This document shows, piece after piece, positions 1-8,364 of a stretch of 38,161 nucleotides of DNA (the first letter of the stretch is position 1; each line of letters begins with the position of its first letter). The stretch spans positions 1 to 38,161 of the forward strand of contig JACFOH010000006.1 in NCBI GenBank assembly GCA_019454405.1, given 5' to 3'. The notes beneath the pieces are model-generated. The model had not been told where the DNA came from, did no database searches, and saw nothing but the letters and a program-made list of their open reading frames with translations. The DNA is from Promineifilum sp. Lineage in GTDB: Bacteria > Chloroflexota > Anaerolineae > Promineifilales > Promineifilaceae. The translations under genes were made by a program, and so were the position numbers.

Positions 1-398
1 GGTGACATTTTCGCTTTTTCCTTAAGGGGTGTCAGATTCGCTGAAGCATAACATGAGTACAATTACGTATTGACTCACTCTGCTGACCATGCTACGCTAT
101 TGGTAATCGCGAGCCTCATCTTTGAATAAAAGACGATGTTCAAGAGGCCGGGAAGCTCCGAGAAATTGGAAGGCCCTTATCAAGTTCAGACTTCTGATCA
201 CGCGAATTTCGGTTGCGGAAAGGGAACTGGAAGCAACGGGATTGTGACAAAGTCAGAACGCTCAAGGCAATAGAATCGAAGAAAGATACAGAAGGGAACT
301 TCTGTAACGGTCGGAGAGGAAAGCCGAGAGAGAACCCAACAAAATCCGATTTGTGATTAGAACGGAGAGAGTTGGGGAAAGGTAGGGTGACTGGAAGG
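1..398. other. Gene-free left edge, possible mobile-element remnant
   Basis: No open reading frame of convincing size or composition lies here. Two imperfect direct repeats, 1-15 and 28-42, share the pattern GGTGNCANNTTCGCT (12 of 15 identical). A perfect 8-bp hairpin with a GGAA loop occupies 287-306. The stretch from about 270 to 380 is strikingly purine-rich on the plus strand. The repeats recall the multiple terminal repeats of IS21-family elements as I remember them, but no transposase is present. It may equally be the 3' flank of the hpt operon or part of an unknown RNA. Nothing firmer can be said. Confidence 0.3.
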
Positions 399-998
399 TT
401 ACTTGGAGCTCCCTTCTTTTATGTCTTCCGGCCGAAAGACCTCCGCTTTCAGCAACCCCACGAACGGCAAATTTCGATATAACTCTCGATAATCCAGCCC
501 ATAACCCACGACGAATCGATCCGGCAGGTCGAACCCTTTATATCGAATGGGTAGCTTGATCAGGCGACGTGAGCCTTTGTCGAACATCGTGCAGACCTCA
601 AGGGAAGCCGGATCCCGGCTCTTTAACTGGTTCAGTATGTAATGGAGAGTCAGGCCGGTATCAACCACGTCTTCGATGAACAACACGTGCCGTCCCGCGA
701 TGGGCTGCTCCAAATCCTTTTGCAGACGCACCACGCCTCTTTTCCGCGTGTCCGGGCTGTAGCTGGCGATAGCCAGGAAATCGACCTCTATTGGAATGGT
801 GATCCAGCGGACCAGATCGGCTATGAAGGGGAAGACCCCTTTCAGCACGCCCACCAGCAACGGTCGAGTACCGTTATAATCGCGCGAGATTGCTTCTCCC
901 AACTCTGCCACACGATTTTCTATTTGCGCAACAGTGAACAAGATTTCACTGACGCCATCATATAGCCCATCGAAAGCTTGGGGTTCGGGAAAACTCAT
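399..998 (-). CDS. hpt: Hypoxanthine phosphoribosyltransferase
   Basis: Converts hypoxanthine (and usually guanine) plus PRPP to the nucleotide in cytoplasmic purine salvage. The 199-residue protein has the type I phosphoribosyltransferase fold. The PRPP loop reads VLFIEDVVDTGLTL near residues 105-118. The family-specific C-terminal segment FVVGYGLDYRELYRNLPFVG follows around 160-180. Length is slightly above the usual 180 because of a short N-terminal tail. The ATG overlaps the stop of the upstream gene as ATGA, with AGGATAAG as a plausible ribosome binding site, so translation is probably coupled to that gene. It ends the minus-strand run that begins with the DHOD-like protein and the XdhD-like hydroxylase, which suits purine metabolism. 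Identification is secure; preference for hypoxanthine over guanine is not visible. Confidence 0.95.
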   Translation of the reverse strand: MSFPEPQAFDGLYDGVSEILFTVAQIENRVAELGEAISRDYNGTRPLLVGVLKGVFPFIADLVRWITIPIEVDFLAIASYSPDTRKRGVVRLQKDLEQPIAGRHVLFIEDVVDTGLTLHYILNQLKSRDPASLEVCTMFDKGSRRLIKLPIRYKGFDLPDRFVVGYGLDYRELYRNLPFVGLLKAEVFRPEDIKEGSSK

Positions 999-1402
999 GG
1001 CGACTTATCCTGTGCGGCCGTCCCCATGATCCGCGACGCTTCGTCGTCCATCTGGAACCGGAGCATCAAATCGCGTAGATCGCTGCGTTTCCATAATTGG
1101 ATATTGATATCCGGATAGAGTTCGTTCATGCGCCGCAGCTTGCGATTCTTCTTCGTCACCAGCTTTGGCCGCATGGTCGTCAACTCGACGTACAAATCTT
1201 GTTCAGGTAGATAAAAATCGGGCGCAAACGCGACTGTCACCCGACCTTGCTCATCCCATTCCAGATCAAATGAACGCGGCTCATATTCCCAGTCTACGCC
1301 ATAGTAGTCGAGAATGGCGGCGAATTCCTCTTCGATAGGGTGTGAGAAATTTGGCGTTGGCTTTACCGGCTTGACCTCTTCCTGATTCGTGACTTCGCTC
1401 AT
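995..1402 (-). CDS. Small PD-(D/E)xK-nuclease-like protein of unknown role
   Basis: A 135-residue cytoplasmic protein that I cannot name. Residues 20-103 resemble a restriction-endonuclease-like core: HPIEEEFAAILDYYGVDWEYEP, then PDFYLPE at 61-67, YVELT at 71-75 and a lysine-rich helix TKKNRKLRR at 83-91. In a canonical PD-(D/E)xK site the motif after PD would be ExK; here it is E73-L-T75, so the lysine would have to come from K80, K84 or K85, or the protein is not catalytic. It overlaps hpt by four bases, implying co-translation. A strong GGAGGGG lies 16 bases before the ATG with a small hairpin between. Fold assignment is inference from pattern; function is unknown. Confidence 0.75.
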   Translation of the reverse strand: MSEVTNQEEVKPVKPTPNFSHPIEEEFAAILDYYGVDWEYEPRSFDLEWDEQGRVTVAFAPDFYLPEQDLYVELTTMRPKLVTKKNRKLRRMNELYPDINIQLWKRSDLRDLMLRFQMDDEASRIMGTAAQDKSP

Positions 1403-1425
1403 ATTGCGCTTTTCAGCGCCCCTCC
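1403..1425 (-). promoter_or_regulatory. Ribosome binding site separated from the start by a GNRA hairpin
   Basis: On the minus strand GGAGGGG (1419-1425) is too far from the ATG at 1402 in linear distance. The bases between form a GCGCT-GAAA-AGCGC hairpin (1406-1419), which would bring the two to within about three bases when folded. The SD and the hairpin share one base (1419). Confidence 0.4.
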
Positions 1426-1448
1426 AACCTTCATGCTCAATGAACTAT

Positions 1449-1496
1449 GGGCAGATTGACAGGTATTAATCGAATGGAAAACCTGTCAATCTGCCC
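1449..1496. terminator. 16-bp perfect inverted repeat between xdhD-like gene and nuclease-like gene
   Basis: Arms GGGCAGATTGACAGGT (1449-1464) and its exact complement (1481-1496) flank a 16-base loop. It begins 17 bases past the stop of the molybdenum hydroxylase on the minus strand and precedes the next gene. There is no U-tract on either side, so a classical intrinsic terminator is not obvious. It could be a transcript-end or mRNA-stabilising hairpin, or an operator. Confidence 0.5.
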
Positions 1497-1512
1497 TCTG
1501 TGTCGTAATGGC

Positions 1513-4479
1513 TTATTTAGCGGCTGCCAACACGTCGTAGACGCGTTGGGGCGTGGCTGGTATGCGTCGGAGGCGTACGCCGGTTGCGTCGAAGATGGCG
1601 TTAGCGACAGCTGGGGCAACGCCGTCCATCGGGATTTCGGCAATGGCCTTGGCTCCAAATGGACCGGTTGGCTCGTGGGTCTGCACCAGGATGGCCTTGA
1701 GCTCCGGCACTTCAGTAGCCCGATAGATATAGTAGGGGCCTAGCGCTGGATTAACCATACGCCCCTCGTTATCGTAGACCATTTCCTCGCAATGGCTGTA
1801 GCCTAGCGCCTGCACCATGCCGCCTTCGACTTGGCCCGTTGCCGTCATGGGATTAATAGGCATGCCTGCATCGACGGCCATAACTAATTTCTTTACGGTT
1901 ACCTGGCCTGTCTCCGTGTCTACTTCCACCTCGGCGAATTGCCCCGCGAATGGTGGCGGAGAGTCCAAGCTAACAAAGGAAGCGACGGCCATCATCTGTC
2001 GCTGATCTTGCTGATGCAACGAGTGTAGCGCGATGCGCTCCAGACTCACGGTCCGACCATCGGGTGCGATGGCCATCCGATTCTCCAGCCGGATGTCATG
2101 CCATTCATCCAACCCTAGAATCAAGGCCGCTCTTTCGCGGATCTGCTCCGCGATTTGTTCGGCCGCTTTCTTCACTGCCGTGCCTGAGATATAGGTCGTC
2201 GAGGAGGCGTATGCTCCAACGTCAAAGGGTGTCATGTCGGTATCGCTGGAGTACATCACGATACTGCTTAGCGGCACGCCCAATACCTCGGCCGCGATTT
2301 GCGCTAGGACTGTATCCGAGCCTGTGCCCAAATCAGTCGCACCGACATTGATGTTGAAAGAGCCGTCATCATTGATCTTGATGCTCGCGCTGCCCATGTC
2401 GAGGCCCGGGATAGCCGTTCCATGCATAGCCATTGCCGCGCCTATTCCACGCCGTATGTGCGGCTTGCCGGGAACGGTTCGCCATGACGGATCGTTCCTC
2501 CGTTCCCATTCGATCGCTGCCATACCCTGAACGAAGCATTCATCGAGGCCGCAGGATAAGATGACCGGCGGCTCGATATCTTCCTTCTTTTCGCCCTCTG
2601 CCAGATAGACTGCCATCGGCATTGTGTCGCCGGCCTGTACCCAGTTTTTGCGCCGGAACTCGATAGGATCCAGCCCCATTTCGTGGGCAATTTCATCCAT
2701 ATGCACTTCCAGCGGGAACAGCCCCTGTGGCGCACCATAGCCTCGAAACGCGCCAGGGACGGGCAGGTTGGTATAGACTACATTGCAGTCGAATTTGCGG
2801 TTATCGCAGTTGTAGTTGCTGAGGCCACGCAATCCGGTCACGGTCATCACTGTCAGGGCGTGGGTTCCATAAGCCCCGGTGTTACCGATTACTTTCATTT
2901 CCATGCTGCGCAGCGTTCCGTCGGCCATGACGCCCGTTTTGAAAGTGACTCGTGCGGGGTGGCGGGATCGGCTGCTGTAGAATTCCTCGGAGCGAGTCAA
3001 CTCCAGCCGTACCGGCCTACCGGTAGCGATAGTCAAATGGCCCACGATATCTTCGATGAGCATCTCCTGTTTTGCGCCGAACCCGCCGCCGATTCGCGGT
3101 TTGATCACGCGAATACGGCCGACTGGCAACCCCAGAAGCGGGGCAACCATACGCCTGGTATGGAACGGGACTTGGGTTGAGGTTCGAATCACCATCCGTT
3201 CATCGGAGTCCCACCAGCTGATGGCGATATGTGGCTCGAGGGGGACCTGTTGTACCTGATGCACGTAATAGGTATTCTCGAACACGCGATCCGCCTGCTC
3301 GAACCCTGCCTTGACATCACCGTATTCGGCCAGGATGTGATGGACGATATTATGCGAGGCATCGTGAATTCCAACGGTATCCTCTTCATCGTGGATGATT
3401 GGTGCACCGGACTGCAGTGCTTCGCGCTCGTCGAAGACGGCCGGCAGTACCTCATACTCCACTTTAATGAGCTTGATGGCTTCGTCGGCGATCTCCTGTG
3501 TATCGGCAGCAACGGCCGCCACCCGATCACCTACATATCGCACTTTGTTATCGAAGCTGACTTGATCATGCGGCGGCGGGTTAGGATATGACTGCCCGCC
3601 GGATGCATACTTGACGCGTTCGATATTTTGATAGTGGATGACGGCACGGACACCCGGCAGGGCGCGAGCTTCGCTATCATCTATGTTAAGGATCCGTGCG
3701 TGAGCATGCGGGCTGGTCAATAATCGAGCATATAGCATGCCGCGCATTTCAATATCGTCGACGAAGGCGGGGTTGCCCTTGGCCAGTTTCACTGCGTCGA
3801 CTTTCGTCTCCGGCTTGCCGACGACATTCATCTCTGTCGTGTGGCCTTTCAGGGTGATACCGGTCCGTGGTCGCACGCGCGTCTCAGTCATTGGGCCATC
3901 GGCTCCGCCCGCCAACTCAGGCCCACTGAAATCGGGATCATCTGTCCCAAATCCCCCATCGTCGTCGGCCATATAGGTCGCGTCAACCACTGTGACATCG
4001 CTTGCGGGGGGTTCCTGGCCGCGCAAGATCGCTGCCGCGCGTAATACTGCCTGCACTGGCTTCAAATAGCCCGTCTCGCGACACAGAATGCCCGATAACG
4101 CTTCGCGAACTTCTGCTTCGGTTGGATCGGGCTGTCGTTCCAGCAGCGCTTTCGTTGCCAGTAGCATGGCCGGCGTTGAGTACCCTGACTGGATCGCCCC
4201 CGCATCGATGAATGCTTGTTGGATTGGGTGTAATTCGCCGACCCGGTTGCTGAACCCTTCGACCGTCTCGATCTTGTGGCCAACTACCTGTCCTACTACC
4301 AGAGTATCGGCGCTCATGAGGCGGCCGTCGACCAGAATCGCAGCCGCCCCTGTCTCACCCGTATGACTACCGAACCGGACGCTCACGTAACCGGCCTTAC
4401 GTAGAGCGTCTCGAAGGTTGTCATTAGTCGCGGCCTGAATTTCTTCTTCCTGGCCGTTGATGAAAAGCGTAACAGACAT
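1513..4479 (-). CDS. XdhD-type molybdenum hydroxylase with degenerate [2Fe-2S] domain
   Basis: A 988-residue member of the xanthine dehydrogenase superfamily that fuses a ferredoxin-like N-terminal domain (1-155) directly to the molybdopterin subunit (about 215-988), with no FAD domain. Molybdopterin motifs are intact: IGGGFGAKQ, GAFRGYGAPQG, GAYASSTTYISG, and GPFGAKAIAE from 939 with the expected catalytic Glu948. In the N-terminal domain the first-cluster cysteines are replaced by S38, T43, A46 and A57. In the second, S98 and S101 replace two, C133 remains and E135 replaces the fourth. Neither cluster can be assembled normally. The same layout and substitutions match what I remember of E. 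coli XdhD (putative hypoxanthine oxidase/selenate-reductase-associated family). The substrate is not provable; a purine is suggested by hpt two genes downstream. The ATG has a GAGGAG ribosome binding site. Confidence 0.85.
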   Translation of the reverse strand: MSVTLFINGQEEEIQAATNDNLRDALRKAGYVSVRFGSHTGETGAAAILVDGRLMSADTLVVGQVVGHKIETVEGFSNRVGELHPIQQAFIDAGAIQSGYSTPAMLLATKALLERQPDPTEAEVREALSGILCRETGYLKPVQAVLRAAAILRGQEPPASDVTVVDATYMADDDGGFGTDDPDFSGPELAGGADGPMTETRVRPRTGITLKGHTTEMNVVGKPETKVDAVKLAKGNPAFVDDIEMRGMLYARLLTSPHAHARILNIDDSEARALPGVRAVIHYQNIERVKYASGGQSYPNPPPHDQVSFDNKVRYVGDRVAAVAADTQEIADEAIKLIKVEYEVLPAVFDEREALQSGAPIIHDEEDTVGIHDASHNIVHHILAEYGDVKAGFEQADRVFENTYYVHQVQQVPLEPHIAISWWDSDERMVIRTSTQVPFHTRRMVAPLLGLPVGRIRVIKPRIGGGFGAKQEMLIEDIVGHLTIATGRPVRLELTRSEEFYSSRSRHPARVTFKTGVMADGTLRSMEMKVIGNTGAYGTHALTVMTVTGLRGLSNYNCDNRKFDCNVVYTNLPVPGAFRGYGAPQGLFPLEVHMDEIAHEMGLDPIEFRRKNWVQAGDTMPMAVYLAEGEKKEDIEPPVILSCGLDECFVQGMAAIEWERRNDPSWRTVPGKPHIRRGIGAAMAMHGTAIPGLDMGSASIKINDDGSFNINVGATDLGTGSDTVLAQIAAEVLGVPLSSIVMYSSDTDMTPFDVGAYASSTTYISGTAVKKAAEQIAEQIRERAALILGLDEWHDIRLENRMAIAPDGRTVSLERIALHSLHQQDQRQMMAVASFVSLDSPPPFAGQFAEVEVDTETGQVTVKKLVMAVDAGMPINPMTATGQVEGGMVQALGYSHCEEMVYDNEGRMVNPALGPYYIYRATEVPELKAILVQTHEPTGPFGAKAIAEIPMDGVAPAVANAIFDATGVRLRRIPATPQRVYDVLAAAK

Positions 4480-4559
4480 GAATGGTGTCTCCTCTGACTG
4501 TGCTTCCAGGCTGTCACGGAGCCGGGAAGTTGCTAATGAATAGGCGCGGCAATCGATGT

Positions 4560-5561
4560 TCAGTCGTCTGAGCGTGCCGTCCTCAATACGTTCAAATAGT
4601 TGGCGCGCTCCAGCGCGGCCGAATCTCCGATTTGGGCACGGCTTAGCAATCCGCGAACCTCTTTCACCGATGTATAGGCGTTACTCTCGAGCCATTGGTC
4701 AAGCCCGTTGGTCAATGTGGTCAGATGTTTGATGCCGTTCTCCAGCAACGCAGAGGCCAATGTCACTACGGTTGCCCCGGCCATGAGGCTTTTAATGACA
4801 TCCTCGACCGAATGAACGCCGCCAGTGATAGCTAGATCCGCCTCTATCTGCCCTGTTAGCAGCGCCACCCAGCGCAGCCGTAAGCGCAACTCGCTGGATG
4901 TACTCAAGTCGAGGCTGGGAACGACGGCCCGATTGACAATATCGAAATCTGGCTGATAGAACCGGTTGAATAGAACCAGACCCCTGGCCCCCGAATTGAC
5001 TAATCGTTTCGATATGTTGGCCAGAGCGCTGAAGTAAGGGCTCAATTTGACGGCAACCGGGATCTGAACCGAAGATGTGACCTCGCGCACTAAATCGACA
5101 TACATCTGCTCTACTTCGGCGCCGGAAATATGCGCCTTGGTGGGCAAATAATAGATGTTCAATTCCAGCGCGTCAGCTCCGGCAGCTTCGATCAGGCGGG
5201 CGTAACGTGTCCACCCACTACTATAATAGCCGTTCAAGCTGGCGATGACGGGGATGGACAGGGCTTTTTTAGCTTGGTAGGTATGCGCCAGATAATTGCC
5301 GGCCCCCTGGTTATACTCCTTCATATCGGCGATATGTCGCAAGGGTTCGGGCATTTCTTCGCGATGTCGTTGGTAATAGTCCGCGAAACCCATCTCCGCT
5401 AATTCGATCTGTTCCTCGAATAGCGAGTAAAGAATTATCCCGGCTGCGCCGGCGTCCTCCATCTGACGGAGATTATCTAACTCATAGGTGAGCGGATTGG
5501 AAGACACGACTAATGGCGACTTTAGGGGAAGTCCTAGATAGTTCGTTTCAAGATCAACCAT
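4560..5561 (-). CDS. Dihydroorotate-dehydrogenase-like FMN protein
   Basis: A 333-residue TIM-barrel flavoprotein of the PyrD superfamily. FMN-site elements are recognisable: PVIASLNG (104-111), VAVKLSPY with Lys172, and ITGGVHSVEDVIKSLMAGA (245-263). In true dihydroorotate dehydrogenases the loop NISCPN or NxSSPN supplies the catalytic Cys or Ser. Here it reads N135-I-Y-Y-L-P140, so the base is missing and dihydroorotate oxidation is unlikely. Proteins labelled 'dihydroorotate dehydrogenase-like' of this type occur in many bacteria and have no settled reaction. It is the first gene of the minus-strand run leading to the XdhD-like hydroxylase 80 bases away, so a shared redox role is possible. 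No clear ribosome binding site precedes the ATG. Confidence 0.85.
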   Translation of the reverse strand: MVDLETNYLGLPLKSPLVVSSNPLTYELDNLRQMEDAGAAGIILYSLFEEQIELAEMGFADYYQRHREEMPEPLRHIADMKEYNQGAGNYLAHTYQAKKALSIPVIASLNGYYSSGWTRYARLIEAAGADALELNIYYLPTKAHISGAEVEQMYVDLVREVTSSVQIPVAVKLSPYFSALANISKRLVNSGARGLVLFNRFYQPDFDIVNRAVVPSLDLSTSSELRLRLRWVALLTGQIEADLAITGGVHSVEDVIKSLMAGATVVTLASALLENGIKHLTTLTNGLDQWLESNAYTSVKEVRGLLSRAQIGDSAALERANYLNVLRTARSDD

Positions 5562-5849
5562 AGGTTTGTATCCGTTTGTGTGGACAAGGGGCCAATGGCT
5601 AGGGTGTGTTGATCGTGGCCCCGGAAGATCAGTTAATGCTCAAGATCAAGGCATAATCTGCATGAATATCCTTCCTATTGTACCTAAAATTTCACGACAG
5701 GCCTAAAACAACGGAGGATGATTAGCAGCGAGCGGGGGTGGAGAACGCGGGAGCAGCGCCTTTGCAAGAAGAAAAGATGAATGAAGGGTGACTCGTTTTG
5801 GGCCATGATGCACGGGCGGTTATAATGCGAGGTCGGCAACAGATTGCTT
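5562..5849. other. Divergent intergenic region
   Basis: These 288 bases separate the only plus-strand gene from the minus-strand DHOD-like gene and must hold both promoters. For the plus strand a TATAAT lies at 5821-5826. For the minus strand the best -10-like hexamer is TACAAT (plus-strand 5677-5682), with no convincing -35 at the right distance. No other structure was found. Confidence 0.5.
5798..5826 (+). promoter_or_regulatory. Candidate sigma70-type promoter of the LysM gene
   Basis: A perfect TATAAT at 5821-5826 is preceded by TTGGGC (5798-5803) with a 17-base spacer. The predicted start near 5833 would give a leader of only about 11-17 bases. The -35 matches consensus at the first three positions only. 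Confidence 0.4.
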
Positions 5850-7208
5850 ATGAGTGAGAAAGATAAAAAGATAGAGTCGGACCCGATCGCCTATCGTTGT
5901 CCACGGTGCGACAGCATCGTACCCGAAGGGGCTGAGGGATGCGTCATGTGCGGGCTGCCTCGCGATGACATCCGGCCTGAACAGCAATCCGCCGGGGCTG
6001 CTGTCCTCCCTGCTGAAGATTCCGTGCAAGTCGGAGCCACGCAATCACAAGCTGTTGCCCCTGTTCCTATTGAGGAGCGGCAATCGTATGAAGAAAACCA
6101 TTTCCCGGCCGTTTTTGAGAGTCGTGTGCAAGAGAGCCGTTCGTCGATCGTTTTCTGGATCGTGGCCGCCCTGGTCGTAGCCGGTCTTGTCACTGGCTGG
6201 TCAGCGCTTCGCGATCAAGGCTCGGTAGTCATGGCTGCATTTATCCCCACAATGACACTGCTCCCTCCCACGACGACCAACACGCCAACGTGGACGCCAT
6301 TACCAACCGAAACCGCACCGCCGACGGAGACCCCGCCCCCGACGAACACACCGGAGCCGACCGCTACTCCCCGTGATCCACGCTATCATACGGTGTCTGC
6401 AGGAGAAACATTGTTCGGCCTGTCGCTTCTTTACCGTATCTCGGCTGAATCTATTGCACAAGCTAACGGATTTGATATGAGCGCCCCCATACAATCCGGA
6501 CAGAACCTTACCATTCCCTGGCCGACGGCAACTCCGCCGCTGGAATCTATGCTAATCGAGATCAACGGCGAGCCCGTCCTGGCTGATGCTACCCAGTGCG
6601 AGATCATTACCATTCAATCGGGCGATTCCGCTTATGGTATCTCGGCGTTGAAGGGCGTCCCTCTCGAGGCTATTATCGCTGTGAATCGCCAAACCCAGGA
6701 ATCGATTCAGCTGCTTCAACCGGGCGATACCCTGTGTATTCCTAAGCTGCTATACGGTGACACCATTCCACCGACGGCTGGTCCCTCACCAACGCCATCG
6801 CTTACGCCACCACCTGCCGGCCCGTCCCTGCTTTATCCGGTCGAGGGTGCTGTTATTGCTGTGCTCGATACACCGATCGTCTTCCAGTGGACGGCCGTGA
6901 AGGATCTTGACGAGGGTGAATGGTATATGGTGGAATTGCGTGACGCTGGCGAGCGTGATAGTTTGCCGAAACGCGGTTTTACGCGCGATCCATCTTTTCG
7001 CCTGCCGGTTGAGTGGCGGCCACAGATCGATGAGTTACGGCGTATGCAGTGGACGGTGAGTATCGTTCAAGTGACCGGCCGGCGTAGTGACGGCGGATTC
7101 ATCTATACATTCGGTGGCCAACCTAGTCAGTCAGCCACGTTCATGTGGCAGGGCGCGATCCCCACGGCCACGCCTACCCCGACGGCGACTCCCACTGTTG
7201 AACCTTAA
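5850..7208 (+). CDS. Zinc-ribbon, membrane-anchored protein with two LysM domains
   Basis: A 452-residue protein, the only gene on the plus strand. In order: a cytoplasmic zinc ribbon (C17-x2-C20, C31-x2-C34), one transmembrane helix (about 98-118), a Thr/Pro-rich linker (about 138-175), LysM 1 (about 178-225, beginning [14 protein letters not shown]), LysM 2 (about 250-298, with [11 protein letters not shown]), a second Pro/Thr linker, a beta-rich Ig-like segment (LYPVEGAVI onward) and a TPTATPT tail. LysM domains bind peptidoglycan or related glycans, so the C-terminal part is expected outside the membrane. The zinc ribbon inside suggests a link between envelope and a cytoplasmic partner (inference). 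An in-frame TTG at 5844 is an alternative start. The stop codon overlaps that of leuB on the other strand. Confidence 0.85.
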   Translation: MSEKDKKIESDPIAYRCPRCDSIVPEGAEGCVMCGLPRDDIRPEQQSAGAAVLPAEDSVQVGATQSQAVAPVPIEERQSYEENHFPAVFESRVQESRSSIVFWIVAALVVAGLVTGWSALRDQGSVVMAAFIPTMTLLPPTTTNTPTWTPLPTETAPPTETPPPTNTPEPTATPRDPRYHTVSAGETLFGLSLLYRISAESIAQANGFDMSAPIQSGQNLTIPWPTATPPLESMLIEINGEPVLADATQCEIITIQSGDSAYGISALKGVPLEAIIAVNRQTQESIQLLQPGDTLCIPKLLYGDTIPPTAGPSPTPSLTPPPAGPSLLYPVEGAVIAVLDTPIVFQWTAVKDLDEGEWYMVELRDAGERDSLPKRGFTRDPSFRLPVEWRPQIDELRRMQWTVSIVQVTGRRSDGGFIYTFGGQPSQSATFMWQGAIPTATPTPTATPTVEP

Positions 7209-8290
7209 GCTGGAGACGATAGAACCTGAGCGACTCGTTCGCTCATCTCAATCGTCCCGATGAACGACTCTCCGGCCCTGGCGATGTCGGCCGTTCGCGC
7301 TCCATCTGCCAGTACCTGGGCCACCGCTGATTCAATAGCTATCGCTTCCTCTTCTAACCCCAGGCTTGAACGTAACATCATCGCTGTGCTCAAGATAGTC
7401 GCCAGTGGGTTGGCAATATCTTGGCCGGCGATATCCGGCGCGCTGCCGTGGATAGGTTCATATAGCCCGGGGCGGCCGGACTCGCCCAACGAAGCTGATG
7501 GTAGCATCCCCATTGAGCCGGCGATCATTGACGCTTCGTCAGACAGGATATCGCCAAACATGTTTTCGGTCACGATGACATCGAAATCAGCCGGCCGGTT
7601 TATCAAGTACATTGCGCAAGCGTCGACCAGAATATCTTCATGTTCCACGTCGGGATATTCGGCCGCTATTTCGTGTGTTACTTCGCGCCATAATCGTGAT
7701 GATGCCAGAACGTTGGCCTTATCCACTGAGGTCACTTTGCGGCGGCGACCGCGCGCCAGTTCGAATGCCAGGCGAACCACCCGCCGAATCTCACTCTCTC
7801 TATAGCGCATCGTATCGACGGCCGCCCGTTCGCCATCGATTGTCTCCTGACCTTGCGGGACACCAAAATACAGCCCCCCGGTCAATTCACGAATGATAAG
7901 CAGATCGACGCCCCGTACCCGTTCAGGTCGTAGTGGACTGGCTTCTATCAGCGCATCCAGTACGACCACCGGCCGTAAATTCGCAAAAACGCCCATCGCT
8001 TGCCGCATCTTTAATAGACCTTGCTCGGGCCGCACTGGTGCCTTGGGGTCACTCCACTTCGGGCCACCAACGGCTCCCAATAAGGCGGCATCGCTACTGA
8101 GGCATAAGCCGAGGGTTTCTTCGGGTAGCGCCTCGCCTGTGGCGTCGATGGCACAGCCGCCGATCATCCCTTCGCGATAACTAAATACATGTCCAAATCG
8201 GGCCGCAATCGCGTCCAGCACGCGCCGCGCCCCGCCCACAACCTCCGGGCCGATCCCGTCTCCGGGTAATAATGCAATTGTATAATTCAT
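7205..8290 (-). CDS. leuB: 3-isopropylmalate dehydrogenase
   Basis: Oxidatively decarboxylates 3-isopropylmalate to 2-oxoisocaproate with NAD+ in leucine synthesis; in a citramalate route the same enzyme handles 3-methylmalate. The 361-residue protein starts [11 protein letters not shown], contains the substrate arginine region [14 protein letters not shown], the metal-binding [10 protein letters not shown] and the NAD-site [15 protein letters not shown]. Length is normal. GAGAGG lies four bases before the ATG. It is the last gene of the branched-chain operon, 74 bases after the YbaK-like gene. Its TAA and the TAA of the convergent LysM gene overlap in the palindrome TTAA, leaving no room for a terminator between them. 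Confidence 0.96.
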   Translation of the reverse strand: MNYTIALLPGDGIGPEVVGGARRVLDAIAARFGHVFSYREGMIGGCAIDATGEALPEETLGLCLSSDAALLGAVGGPKWSDPKAPVRPEQGLLKMRQAMGVFANLRPVVVLDALIEASPLRPERVRGVDLLIIRELTGGLYFGVPQGQETIDGERAAVDTMRYRESEIRRVVRLAFELARGRRRKVTSVDKANVLASSRLWREVTHEIAAEYPDVEHEDILVDACAMYLINRPADFDVIVTENMFGDILSDEASMIAGSMGMLPSASLGESGRPGLYEPIHGSAPDIAGQDIANPLATILSTAMMLRSSLGLEEEAIAIESAVAQVLADGARTADIARAGESFIGTIEMSERVAQVLSSPA

Positions 8291-8364
8291 GGGCCTCTCA
8301 ATGGATAACCGATTACGGTAAGGGCTAATAAATTATCATCCTGTCTACTTGCAGGGATTTGGTT

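Noticed and set aside
1513..1960. Frameshift or decay of the hydroxylase gene as explanation for missing cysteines
   Set aside because: The 988-codon frame is intact, all molybdopterin motifs are preserved, and the replacements are clean substitutions in an aligned domain at the other (N-terminal) end of the gene.
4560..5561. pyrD, true dihydroorotate dehydrogenase
   Set aside because: The catalytic Cys/Ser loop is replaced by NIYYLP and no other pyrimidine genes are nearby.
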